41,084 bases of DNA, taken from positions 1 to 41,084 of the forward strand of contig JAEXGT010000012.1 in NCBI GenBank assembly GCA_023450615.1, written 5' to 3'. The notes under the pieces were generated by a model, which was given only the letters and a program-made list of their open reading frames with translations, had not been told where the DNA came from and searched no databases. Below are positions 15,223 to 23,149 of the stretch, one piece after another (position 1 is the stretch's first letter; every line of letters starts with the position of its first letter). This DNA comes from Pseudomonadota bacterium (lineage in GTDB: Bacteria > Pseudomonadota > Alphaproteobacteria > Rhizobiales > Beijerinckiaceae). Made by a program: the position numbers and the translations under genes.

Positions 15223-16371
15223 CTAAACAGTGGAGGTGCGCAGAGCCCGATGCGACAAAATGCTTATGGTCAGAGCAAACAGGATCAGCCCGGCCAGCAT
15301 GGCGCGGAGCCCGACGATATCTCCGCCGAAACCGATGAGGGGCGGGCCCATCAGGTATCCGCCATAGCCCAGGGTCGCCACCATGGCGACGCCCGCGCTG
15401 GGCGCAATTCCAGGGATTTGCGCCGCGGTGCTGAAAAGCACGGGCACGAGATTGGCGAGACCGAAGCCGATGAGGGCAAAGCCGATGGTGGCCGGAACCG
15501 GGTGAGGCAGGGCGGTCGCGAGCAGCAGGCCCGCTGCTGCGAGCAGCCCGCCCAGCCGCATGGTGCGGGCGCGGCCCAGGCGGCGCACAACCGCATCGCC
15601 GAGAAAGCGGCAGATCGTCATGGTGAGCGAGAAGGCGGCAAAGCCGATAAAGGCCTGCTGAAGCTCCACGCCTGCCACGGTTTCCAGATAGATCGCCGTC
15701 CAATCCACCATCGCGCCCTCGACGATGAAGCAGAACATGGCGAGCACGGCGACGATCACTACGGGGCCCCGGGGCAGGGCGAAGCCATGGCCTTCATTCG
15801 CCATCTTGTCCGTCTCGACCATCATTCCGAACGCCGCGCCCAGGAAGAGCAGGCCCATGAAGATGCAGGAGACGAGCATGGTGGAGAAGATCGACAGGTT
15901 GAGCGAGATCAGCACGCCCGATGCGGCTGCGCCCACGAGGCCGCCGAGGCTGAAGAAGGCATGGAACGACGACATGATCGCCTGACCCCAGGCCTTCTCG
16001 ACCACGGTGGCGTTGGTGTTCATGGAAATGTCGAGCGATCCGTTGAAGGCGCCCGTCAGGAAGGACGCGGCGACGAAGAGCCCCAGGCTCGGTGCAAGGC
16101 CGATCAGCAGCATGCCGATGGTGAAGCAGAGGGCCGCCACGACGGTTGCGAGCCTGCTGCCCACATGGGTGATCACCCAGCCGATGATCGGCATGAGCAG
16201 CACCGCGCCGATGGAGAAGGCGAGCAGGCCGATGCTGAGCTGCCCGTCCGAGAGGCCGAGCGCGGCCTTGAACCGGGGCAGTTGCGCAGCCCAGATGCCG
16301 ATGCCGAAGCCGTTGCCGAAGAATGTGGCGCTGACGGCCGCACGGGCCGGGAGGAGATCGCGTCGTGTCAT
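15223..16371 (-). CDS. MFS transporter, YbjJ/FucP-like
   Basis: 382 residues with about twelve membrane segments. It begins ARAAVSATFFGNGFGIGIWAAQLPRFK, typical of the YbjJ-like group of the major facilitator superfamily. The usual loop 2-3 motif is degenerate (GWVITHVGSRL). SLDISMNTNATVVEKAWG in helix 4-5 is a further group mark. It probably exports or imports a small polar solute, not identifiable here. It shares its strand with the patatin gene downstream across a 96-base gap. A small hairpin CCCGCT-TTT-AGCGGG overlaps its leader (about 16376-16390). Confidence 0.85.
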   Translation of the reverse strand: MTRRDLLPARAAVSATFFGNGFGIGIWAAQLPRFKAALGLSDGQLSIGLLAFSIGAVLLMPIIGWVITHVGSRLATVVAALCFTIGMLLIGLAPSLGLFVAASFLTGAFNGSLDISMNTNATVVEKAWGQAIMSSFHAFFSLGGLVGAAASGVLISLNLSIFSTMLVSCIFMGLLFLGAAFGMMVETDKMANEGHGFALPRGPVVIVAVLAMFCFIVEGAMVDWTAIYLETVAGVELQQAFIGFAAFSLTMTICRFLGDAVVRRLGRARTMRLGGLLAAAGLLLATALPHPVPATIGFALIGFGLANLVPVLFSTAAQIPGIAPSAGVAMVATLGYGGYLMGPPLIGFGGDIVGLRAMLAGLILFALTISILSHRALRTSTV

Positions 16372-16497
16372 GCACCCGCTTTTAGCGGGCCGCTGCTGAT
16401 TTGAAAGCTGCCACTCTGGAGAGGGAGGTCTTCATTTCTGAAGAGGTCTGAGTGGAAGAATTCGGGATGGCCGGGACGGGTTCGGCCATGAGCTGGG

Positions 16498-16914
16498 TCA
16501 AGTTTGGGATAGGCGCAGCTTCCCATCCACCGTTTCCACCTTGCGATAGAAGCAGGAACGGCGACCCGTATGGCAGCAGCCGCCGTCACCGGCGACGTTC
16601 ACCTTGAGCCAGAGAGCGTCCTGGTCGCAATCGACCCGCATCTCGACCATGGTCTGAATCTGCCCGCTCGTCGCGCCCTTGTGCCAGAGTTCCCCCCGTG
16701 AACGGGACCAGTACCATGCCTCGCCGGTCTCAAGGGTCTTGGCGAGGGCCTCGGCGTTCATGTGCGCGACCATCAGCAGTTCTCCCGTCGCCGCATCCGT
16801 GGTCACGCAGGTGACGAGCCCGTCCGCGCCGAAGCGCGGCGTGAGGGCTGAGCCCTCTTCGAGGTCGGCCTTGGAGCCTGGAGCGGGAAAGATGCTGGGG
16901 CAGGACGCGCACAT
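16498..16914 (-). CDS. hisI: Phosphoribosyl-AMP cyclohydrolase
   Basis: 138 residues. HisI opens the purine ring of phosphoribosyl-AMP in the third step of histidine synthesis and needs zinc and magnesium. The signature is complete: LMVAHMNAEAL, WYWSRSRGELWHKG, then the metal site VDCDQDALWLKV and CCHTGRRSCFYR. It lacks the HisE pyrophosphohydrolase half, as is normal in alphaproteobacteria. The gene starts 28 bases after folE ends on the same strand, so they are likely co-transcribed. Confidence 0.95.
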   Translation of the reverse strand: MCASCPSIFPAPGSKADLEEGSALTPRFGADGLVTCVTTDAATGELLMVAHMNAEALAKTLETGEAWYWSRSRGELWHKGATSGQIQTMVEMRVDCDQDALWLKVNVAGDGGCCHTGRRSCFYRKVETVDGKLRLSQT

Positions 16915-16942
16915 GGAAGTCTCTATGGCTGAAGGATTCGCC

Positions 16943-17575
16943 TCATGCCTTACCGTGTCTCACGAGGGTGAGGAAGCGCACCTGCTCCGCCGGATCGTTG
17001 AACGCGCCGGTGAACTGGGTGGTGAGCGTCATCGCGCCCGCCTTCTGCACGCCGCGCATGGACATGCACATGTGCTCGGCCTCGATCATCACCGCCACGC
17101 CGCGCGGTTCGAGGAACTGCTCCATGGCTGCGGCGATTTGCGCCGTCATGGTCTCCTGGGTCTGGAGACGGCGGGCATAGACCTCCACGAGGCGGGCGAG
17201 CTTGGACAGGCCCACGACGCCCTTCGTCGGGTAATAGGCGATGTGCGCCATGCCGTAGAAGGGCACCATGTGGTGCTCGCAATGGGAATAGAACGGGATG
17301 TCGCGCACGAGCACGACGTCGTCGTAGCCTTCGACTTCCGCGAAGATTTTATTCAAGACGTCCTTCGGGTCGTCGTCGTAGCCTGAATAGAACTCCTTGA
17401 ACGCCTTAACAACGCGCTTGGGGGTTTCGAGCAGGCCTTCCCGCTGCGGATCGTCTCCTGCCCAGCGGAGCAGGGTGCGAACAGCCGCTTCGGCTTCCTC
17501 CCGGGTGGGACGGTCGTCAGGCTTGTCGGCGGCTGGAATCAGACGCGGGGACAAGGACTTAACCACATCGTTCAT
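16943..17575 (-). CDS. folE: GTP cyclohydrolase I
   Basis: 210 residues. FolE converts GTP to dihydroneopterin triphosphate, the entry to folate. The motifs are EGLLETPKRVVKAF, the zinc site SHCEHHMVPFYG with Cys and His ligands, and GLSKLARLVEVYARRLQTQE; the second zinc Cys lies in EHMCMSMRGVQK. Length fits the type IA enzyme. The start MNDVVKS follows AGAGG at eight bases; an in-frame ATG six codons earlier is less likely. It precedes hisI in the same direction and diverges from the NifU-like gene. Confidence 0.96.
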   Translation of the reverse strand: MNDVVKSLSPRLIPAADKPDDRPTREEAEAAVRTLLRWAGDDPQREGLLETPKRVVKAFKEFYSGYDDDPKDVLNKIFAEVEGYDDVVLVRDIPFYSHCEHHMVPFYGMAHIAYYPTKGVVGLSKLARLVEVYARRLQTQETMTAQIAAAMEQFLEPRGVAVMIEAEHMCMSMRGVQKAGAMTLTTQFTGAFNDPAEQVRFLTLVRHGKA

Positions 17576-17751
17576 GTGGAGCCTCTTTCTCAACTAGCAC
17601 TATGCGGAAGCGGGGAGCTTCCGGCGTTTCTACTCCCGTCTTCCGTCTTGAAGGCAACACAGAGCCCTGTCGCGGAGTTCGGTCTCAGTCTCTATATAGG
17701 TGTAAAGGGAGACGTGGAGAACGTTCCCATGCGTAACATTCATAGACCGGA

Positions 17752-18198
17752 ATGCTGAACGATATCTATAGCCGCCGCATCCTTGAGCTTGCGGCCAATA
17801 TTCCTCATCTCGGGCGATTGCCCGAGCCGGACGCGTCGGCGACGGTGCGCTCGAAGCTCTGCGGCTCCACCGTGACGGTCGACCTGAAGCTCGACGGCAA
17901 TATCGTTACGGCCTTCGCCCATGACGTGAAGGCCTGCGCCCTTGGCCAGGCCTCTTCCGCGATCATGGGCGAGCACGTGATCGGCTCGACGGCAGAGGAG
18001 TTGCGTGAGCTGAGAGAAACGGCCATTCGCCTGCTGAAGGAGAATGGCGAGCCGCCGCAGGGCAAGTGGGAGGACCTGAAGGTTCTGGAGCCCCTCCGGG
18101 ACTACAAGGCCCGCCATGCGTCGATTCTTCTCACCTTCGACGCGGTGGTCGATGCCATCGGCCAGATCGAGGCGCGCCGGGCGAAGGAAGGTTCGTGA
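17752..18198 (+). CDS. NifU/IscU-like iron-sulfur scaffold protein
   Basis: 148 residues of the NifU N-terminal (IscU) fold: LNDIYSRRILELAANIPH start, first Cys in SKLCGSTV (C37), second in KACALGQASS (C62). The third Cys of classical IscU, near the C-terminal helix, is replaced (DYKARHASILLTFDA), which is usual in this shorter alphaproteobacterial subgroup, so cluster binding may differ. Its TGA overlaps the ATG of yidD by one base, implying translational coupling. Such a scaffold-yidD-thrS order is, as I recall, frequent in Hyphomicrobiales. Confidence 0.88.
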   Translation: MLNDIYSRRILELAANIPHLGRLPEPDASATVRSKLCGSTVTVDLKLDGNIVTAFAHDVKACALGQASSAIMGEHVIGSTAEELRELRETAIRLLKENGEPPQGKWEDLKVLEPLRDYKARHASILLTFDAVVDAIGQIEARRAKEGS

Positions 18199-18527
18199 TG
18201 CCGAGCCCGGTCCAGCGGGCGGCGCATTGGGCGATCCGAGGCTACCAGCTCAGCCTCTCGGGCCTGATCGGCCGCCAATGCCGGCATCTGCCGTCCTGTT
18301 CGGAGTATACCGACGAGGCGATCCAGAAACACGGCTTCTGGCCGGGCGGCTGGATGGGATTGGCCCGCATCTGCCGCTGCGGCCCCTTCGGCACCTCCGG
18401 CATCGACAATGTTCCTGAAACATTGCCCGAAGGCGCAGGCTGGTATAAGCCGTGGGCCTATGGTCGCTGGCGGGGCGTCAATGCTCCCCCGATCTCTTGC
18501 GAGTCTGTCGAACCTGACGGCGGCTGA
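18198..18527 (+). CDS. yidD: Membrane protein insertion efficiency factor
   Basis: 109 residues with the YidD core: IRGYQLSLSGLIGRQCRHLPSCSEYTDEAIQKHG then WMGLARICRCGPFG. YidD is a small amphipathic membrane-associated protein that assists insertion of proteins by YidC. The conserved Cys residues (RQCRHLPSCS, CRCG) are present. The length is slightly above the usual 70-90 because of a C-terminal extension rich in Trp and Pro. It is coupled to the upstream scaffold gene by a one-base stop/start overlap. Confidence 0.93.
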   Translation: MPSPVQRAAHWAIRGYQLSLSGLIGRQCRHLPSCSEYTDEAIQKHGFWPGGWMGLARICRCGPFGTSGIDNVPETLPEGAGWYKPWAYGRWRGVNAPPISCESVEPDGG

Positions 18528-18603
18528 TCTCGCCTTTCCAACAAACCGTCGGCCCCCGCTTACCTGCTCCGTTGGCAGGAGTGAGCCAGGAGACATTTTG
18601 ACG

Positions 18604-20616
18604 ATGATTACCCTGACATTTCCCGATGGCGCCCAGCGCCAGTTCGAGCCCGGCATCTCCGGGCGCGAGATCGTGGAAGGCATTGCCAAGTCGCTTGCCA
18701 AGCGCACGGTCGCCATGGCGCTCGACGGCACCGTGACGGATCTTGCCGATCCGATCACGAAAGACGCCAAGATCGAATTCTTGAACCGCGAAGACCCGCG
18801 CGCGCTGGAGCTGATCCGGCACGATGCCGCGCACGTGCTCGCCGAGGCGGTGCAGGAGCTTTTCCCTGGAACGCAGGTGACCATCGGTCCCGTGATCGAG
18901 AACGGCTTCTATTACGACTTCGCGCGCAACGAGCCCTTCACCCCCGAAGACTTCCCCGCCATCGAGGCGAAGATGCGCGAGATCATCGCGCGCGATAAGC
19001 CTTTCACGAAGGAAGTGTGGAGCCGCGAGAAGGCCAAGAAGGTGTTCGCCGAGAAGGGCGAGACCTACAAGATCGAGCTCATCGACGCGATCCCCGAAGG
19101 CCAGGATCTCAAGATCTATTTCCAGGGCGATTGGTTCGATCTCTGCCGCGGTCCGCACATGTCCTCCACGGGCAAGATCGGCAACGCCTTCAAGCTCATG
19201 AAGGTGGCGGGCGCCTATTGGCGCGGTGACTCGAACAACGCGATGCTCACCCGCATCTACGCGACCGCCTGGGCCAACCAGGAAGACCTCGACAACTACA
19301 TCCGTCAGCTTGAAGAGGCCGAGAAGCGCGATCACCGTCGCCTGGGCCGCGAGATGGACCTGTTCCATTTCCAGGAGGAGGGGCCGGGCGTCGTGTTCTG
19401 GCACCCGAAGGGCTGGACGGTGTTCCAGGAGCTGATCTCCTACATGCGCCGCCGCCTGAAGGGCACCTATCAGGAGGTGAACGCGCCGCAGATCCTCGAC
19501 AAGGCCCTGTGGGAGACCTCCGGTCACTGGGGCTGGTATCGCGAGAACATGTTCGCGACGCAAACGGAAGACGACCGCGTCTTCGCGATCAAGCCGATGA
19601 ACTGCCCCGGCCACGTGCAGATCTTCAAGCACGGCCTGAAGTCGTATCGCGATCTGCCTCTGCGCCTCGCCGAGTTCGGCAACGTGCACCGCTATGAGCC
19701 GTCGGGCGCGCTGCACGGCCTGATGCGCGTGCGCGGCTTCACGCAGGACGACGCGCATATCTTCTGCACGGAAGATCAGCTCGCGGAAGAGTGCCTGAAG
19801 ATCAACGATCTCATTCTCTCGACCTATGCCGATTTCGGCTTCGGCGACATCGTCGTGAAGCTCTCGACACGTCCTGAGAAGCGCGTCGGCACGGACGAGA
19901 TGTGGGACCACGCGGAAGACGTGATGACCCGCGTCCTGAAGCAGATCGAGGATCAGTCCGGCGGACGCATCAAGACCGCGATCAATCCGGGCGAGGGTGC
20001 GTTCTACGGGCCGAAATTCGAATACGTGCTGCGCGATGCCATCGGCCGCGACTGGCAGTGCGGCACCACGCAGGTGGACTTCAACCTGCCGGAGCGTTTC
20101 GGCGCGTTCTATGTCGATGCGGACGGCCAAAAGAAAACCCCCGTCATGGTGCACCGTGCGATCTGCGGCTCCATGGAGCGCTTCACCGGCATTCTCATCG
20201 AGCATTTCGCCGGTCACTTCCCGCTCTGGCTCGCGCCGACGCAGGTCGTGGTCGCCACCATTACCTCCGAGGGCGACGACTACGCCATGGAAGTGGTGAA
20301 GGCAGCGGAGGCCATGGGCCTTCGCGTCGAGGCCGATCTTCGCAACGAGAAGATCAACTACAAGGTCCGCGAGCATTCGCTGGTGAAGGTGCCGGTGCTT
20401 CTCGTGGTGGGCCGCAAGGAAGCCGCTGAGCGCACGGTCTCCATCCGCCGCCTCGGCAGCCAGGACCAGAAGTCCATGTCGCTCGACGAGGCCTTGAAGA
20501 TGCTCGCGGCAGAGGCGATCACGCCGGACCGGCGGAGCGTCGCGAAGGCCGTGTCGGAGCCGGAAGGCCACGCCACGCTCGACGGGCATCACGTGGTGGC
20601 GGGCACGGTCGCCTAA
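18604..20616 (+). CDS. thrS: Threonyl-tRNA synthetase
   Basis: 670 residues. ThrS charges tRNA-Thr and edits mischarged serine. In order: TGS domain (ITLTFPDGAQRQF, 1-60), editing domain with HDAAHVLAEA and later DLCRGPHM, class II catalytic core with PMNCPGHVQIFK (zinc Cys), RYEPSGALHGLMRVRGFTQDDAHIF and a motif 3 near AICGSMERF, then the anticodon-binding domain (about 545-640). A tail of about 25 residues ends the protein. The start is ATG 18604; a TTG two codons earlier could serve, and GGAG is 12 bases upstream. A strong terminator follows. Confidence 0.97.
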   Translation: MITLTFPDGAQRQFEPGISGREIVEGIAKSLAKRTVAMALDGTVTDLADPITKDAKIEFLNREDPRALELIRHDAAHVLAEAVQELFPGTQVTIGPVIENGFYYDFARNEPFTPEDFPAIEAKMREIIARDKPFTKEVWSREKAKKVFAEKGETYKIELIDAIPEGQDLKIYFQGDWFDLCRGPHMSSTGKIGNAFKLMKVAGAYWRGDSNNAMLTRIYATAWANQEDLDNYIRQLEEAEKRDHRRLGREMDLFHFQEEGPGVVFWHPKGWTVFQELISYMRRRLKGTYQEVNAPQILDKALWETSGHWGWYRENMFATQTEDDRVFAIKPMNCPGHVQIFKHGLKSYRDLPLRLAEFGNVHRYEPSGALHGLMRVRGFTQDDAHIFCTEDQLAEECLKINDLILSTYADFGFGDIVVKLSTRPEKRVGTDEMWDHAEDVMTRVLKQIEDQSGGRIKTAINPGEGAFYGPKFEYVLRDAIGRDWQCGTTQVDFNLPERFGAFYVDADGQKKTPVMVHRAICGSMERFTGILIEHFAGHFPLWLAPTQVVVATITSEGDDYAMEVVKAAEAMGLRVEADLRNEKINYKVREHSLVKVPVLLVVGRKEAAERTVSIRRLGSQDQKSMSLDEALKMLAAEAITPDRRSVAKAVSEPEGHATLDGHHVVAGTVA

Positions 20617-20638
20617 GGCTTTCTATCCGTGACTGAAC

Positions 20639-20676
20639 GAAGGCGGCGCTTCCGAAAAGGAGCGCCGCCTTTTTCG
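20639..20676 (+). terminator. Intrinsic terminator of thrS
   Basis: AGGCGGCGCT pairs with AGCGCCGCCT around a ten-base loop and is followed by TTTTCGTTTT, starting about 22 bases after the thrS stop. Confidence 0.9.
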
Positions 20677-20692
20677 TTTTCGATACACTCAA

Positions 20693-20712
20693 CCTCATCC
20701 TGAGGAGCAGAG
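20693..20712. repeat. Half REP-like unit
   Basis: CCTCATCCTGAGGAGCAG, the same unit as at 7099 and 27139-27156, stands five bases from the stop of the CBS-BON gene. Confidence 0.7.
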
Positions 20713-20716
20713 TTCG

Positions 20717-22078
20717 TTACGAAGTCTGCCGCTGCTTTCCGCTTGTGCGGCCGCCCGCTGTGGTTCCCGCCGTGCCGCTGCCGGGATAGCCGCTGGCCGC
20801 AGCCGCATCGCCTGCTTCCGTGCCAGTCGCGCGCTCGCCCTGGCGCTGTCCCACGCGCAGATTGTTCTGCACATGGCTCACACCGACCACGGATTCCACG
20901 ATATCCTCGGCCCAGCGTTTCTCGTTGCGGTCGCGCACCGTGCCGGTCAGCGTCACCTCGCGGTTCTGCACATTGACCTCGATCTCCGACGCATCGACGC
21001 GCACATCGTCGCTGAGACGCTCGTTCACGTCCTCACGGATGCGATCATCGGAACGCTGGTAGTTGCGCGGCCCGCGGCCGCGATGATCGTCGCGGCGCAC
21101 CTCGCCTCGGCTTGCGGTGGCGTCGTTGCCGAAGCGGTTGTTGCCAGGCCCCACGCCGTAATTGCTGTGATCGCGCCGCTCGTTCACGAGACTCCAGGTG
21201 CGCTCGCGATCCTGCATGAGGCGGTCGCTCTCGCTGCTGTCGTCGCCGGGACGGGCGCGCTCGCCGGTGATGGTGGAGGCGCCGTAGCGTTTCGGACGAT
21301 AACCTCGCCCGGCGGAACCACGGCCTGCATATTCATCGCCGTAGCTCTGATACCCGTCCCCGCCGAAGCCCCCGCGCATGCGCGCATTGCGCATGTTTTC
21401 CTCGCCAGGATAGCCGAAGCTGCCGAACGCGGCGCGCACATCGTCCTCATCGCGGAAACGGAACTCGCCACCGCCGCGCCTGCCGCTGGGCGGGACGTCC
21501 CTGCCGCGATCGTCATGGTAATCATGCGGGCGGTGACGCCAATCGTCATCTTCCTGGCCCAAACGTCTGTCCAGTTCCCGCCGCTCGTCGCCTGACAGAC
21601 GCGCCTGTCCTCTGCCGCGCGTTTGGTCTGCGCGCGCGGAGGTCGGCGTTCCGGAGCGGTCGGGTTCGGACGGGGTAGAGATGCGATGGAGCGCACGCGA
21701 GGCGTCGCTCTCGCTGTCGGTTGCAAGATCGCCCAGCGCGACGATGCCGACGAGATGCTTGTCGTGATCGACGACGGGCAGGCGGCGGATCTGGTGATCG
21801 CTCATCAACTGCACGATATGGCCGACATCGTCATCGTCGAAGCACCACCACACATTGTCCGACATGACGTCGCGAACCCGCGTGGTATCGGGCGGAAGGC
21901 CAGCAGCGGTGGCGCGGACGGTGATGTCCCTGTCGGTGATCATGCCGCGCAGGCGGCGCCCGTCGCAGACAGGCAGCACGCCGACATTCATTTCGTCCAT
22001 GAGCCGCGCGGCTTCTTGAATGGTTCTGTCGGGCGAGACCACGCGCACGTTGCGGGTCATGATGTCCGAAATTCTCAT
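20717..22078 (-). CDS. CBS-pair and BON-domain protein with long charged linker
   Basis: 453 residues. Residues 1-130 form two CBS domains (ISDIMTRNVRVVSPDRTIQEAARLM and RRLPVVDHDKHLVGIVALGDLA), a nucleotide-sensing Bateman pair. Residues about 150-345 are low-complexity, rich in Arg, Asp, Gly, Tyr and Ser, and very likely disordered. Residues about 350-425 form a BON domain (DDRIREDVNERLSDDVRVDASEIEVNVQNREVTLTGTV), a fold linked to membrane or ligand binding. The tail is Gly/Thr-rich. The start is MRISDIM, nine bases after AGAGGG; the ATG three codons earlier is too close to that site. There is no signal peptide, so it is cytoplasmic. Confidence 0.85.
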   Translation of the reverse strand: MRISDIMTRNVRVVSPDRTIQEAARLMDEMNVGVLPVCDGRRLRGMITDRDITVRATAAGLPPDTTRVRDVMSDNVWWCFDDDDVGHIVQLMSDHQIRRLPVVDHDKHLVGIVALGDLATDSESDASRALHRISTPSEPDRSGTPTSARADQTRGRGQARLSGDERRELDRRLGQEDDDWRHRPHDYHDDRGRDVPPSGRRGGGEFRFRDEDDVRAAFGSFGYPGEENMRNARMRGGFGGDGYQSYGDEYAGRGSAGRGYRPKRYGASTITGERARPGDDSSESDRLMQDRERTWSLVNERRDHSNYGVGPGNNRFGNDATASRGEVRRDDHRGRGPRNYQRSDDRIREDVNERLSDDVRVDASEIEVNVQNREVTLTGTVRDRNEKRWAEDIVESVVGVSHVQNNLRVGQRQGERATGTEAGDAAAASGYPGSGTAGTTAGGRTSGKQRQTS

Positions 22079-22195
22079 GAGCTTCATCCCTCTCAAAGCC
22101 GCGCCTTGAAAGAGGTGAGCGCATGGGCCCGGCGCGACTGAACGCAAATGCCTTTGACGTCCGGTCAATGCGGGGAGAGCTAAAAGGTTCAGGGA

Positions 22196-23128
22196 TCAGG
22201 GCGTGGCGAGAACTTCGATATCCCGGTCGAGACCGCTCTCGACCTTGAAGTCTTTCGTGTAGACCTTGCCTTCGTGACGCGCGATCAGCACGTATTCGCC
22301 TTCCGCCAAAGTGACGGACGGAAATGCGCCGATGGCTTCGCGGATCACGTCACCGCCGGGGGTGAGCACGCTGAAGGCCGTTCCCGCGAAAGCCTCTCCG
22401 CCTTCCGAGGCCACGAGCTTGAGCGTGACGGTCGCGGCGCGGTGGTTGAGCGTGGCTTCCGTGACCTTGCCCGATTCCACCTTTAGGTCGCTGCGCATGA
22501 TGGCGTTGGCGTCGCCATAGGTGGACACCACGTGATAGGTGCCTTCGGGCAGGCGGATCACTTCATTGGGCTTGGCATTGGCGATGACGAGGCGTCCTTC
22601 CGAGTTTTGCGCCTCGGGCAGGTAGACGGAGAAGGATACGCGGCTTGCGGCAATCGGGCTTTCTCCCACGGCGCCCTTCAACCGCAGCGCGCCTGCATTG
22701 ACGACAAGGCGCTCGTTCAGGTTGCCGGATTGCACGCTGATGCGCTTCGAGGCGCTGGCGAAGCCATAGGCCACATGCACGATGTAGTTGCCCGGCGCGA
22801 GGGTGAAGCTCGGCAAGGGGCTGCTGGAGCGCGCGACGATGTTCGGCTGGGAAGTGTCGCCCCGATCCTCGAAAACGCGCCAGACGAGGCCCGAGCGGAT
22901 GGGCTCGTTGCTCTCGGAGAACACTGCGCCCGCATTCACCACGACCTGCCTAAAGGTCAATGTCGGAGGCGGGTTCTGAGAGAACGAAGGAACGGCCGGG
23001 TTTGGCGGGCCAAAGGCCTGAGGGGCCGCTCCAAGGGGCTGAGTCATGCTTTGGGCGGCGGCTGCGGAAGCCGTCAGCCACGCCAGGAGGCCCAGGATCG
23101 AGAAGCGGGAATTCAGGAACATCATCAT
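22196..23128 (-). CDS. Secreted beta-repeat protein, unknown
   Basis: 310 residues with a signal peptide (FSILGLLAWLTASAAAAQ, cut near residue 26). The mature part has a Pro/Gln-rich linker and then about three repeats of a beta-sandwich type, each ending LPEGTYHVVSTYGDA, LAPGNYIVHVAYGFA or LAEGEYVLIARHEG, similar in look to carboxypeptidase-regulatory or PEGA-like domains. It is periplasmic or surface-exposed. Three ATG codons stand in a row; the first is used. The YfhO-type gene ends 21 bases upstream on the same strand, so the two form one transcript. No enzyme motif is visible. Confidence 0.75.
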   Translation of the reverse strand: MMMFLNSRFSILGLLAWLTASAAAAQSMTQPLGAAPQAFGPPNPAVPSFSQNPPPTLTFRQVVVNAGAVFSESNEPIRSGLVWRVFEDRGDTSQPNIVARSSSPLPSFTLAPGNYIVHVAYGFASASKRISVQSGNLNERLVVNAGALRLKGAVGESPIAASRVSFSVYLPEAQNSEGRLVIANAKPNEVIRLPEGTYHVVSTYGDANAIMRSDLKVESGKVTEATLNHRAATVTLKLVASEGGEAFAGTAFSVLTPGGDVIREAIGAFPSVTLAEGEYVLIARHEGKVYTKDFKVESGLDRDIEVLATP

Positions 23129-23149
23129 CAAAAAGGTTCAACTATCCCG

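Noticed and set aside
15250..16404. 384-residue forward frame across the MFS transporter
   Set aside because: The translation is His/Asp/Glu-rich shadow sequence without domains; the reverse-strand transporter is real.
18478..20592. 704-residue reverse frame across thrS
   Set aside because: Shadow of the GC-rich thrS codons; thrS is unmistakable.
22079..22195. EcfG-type promoter before the CBS-BON gene
   Set aside because: CGTT is present but the -35 reads CGGAC with 14-base spacing, outside the known range.
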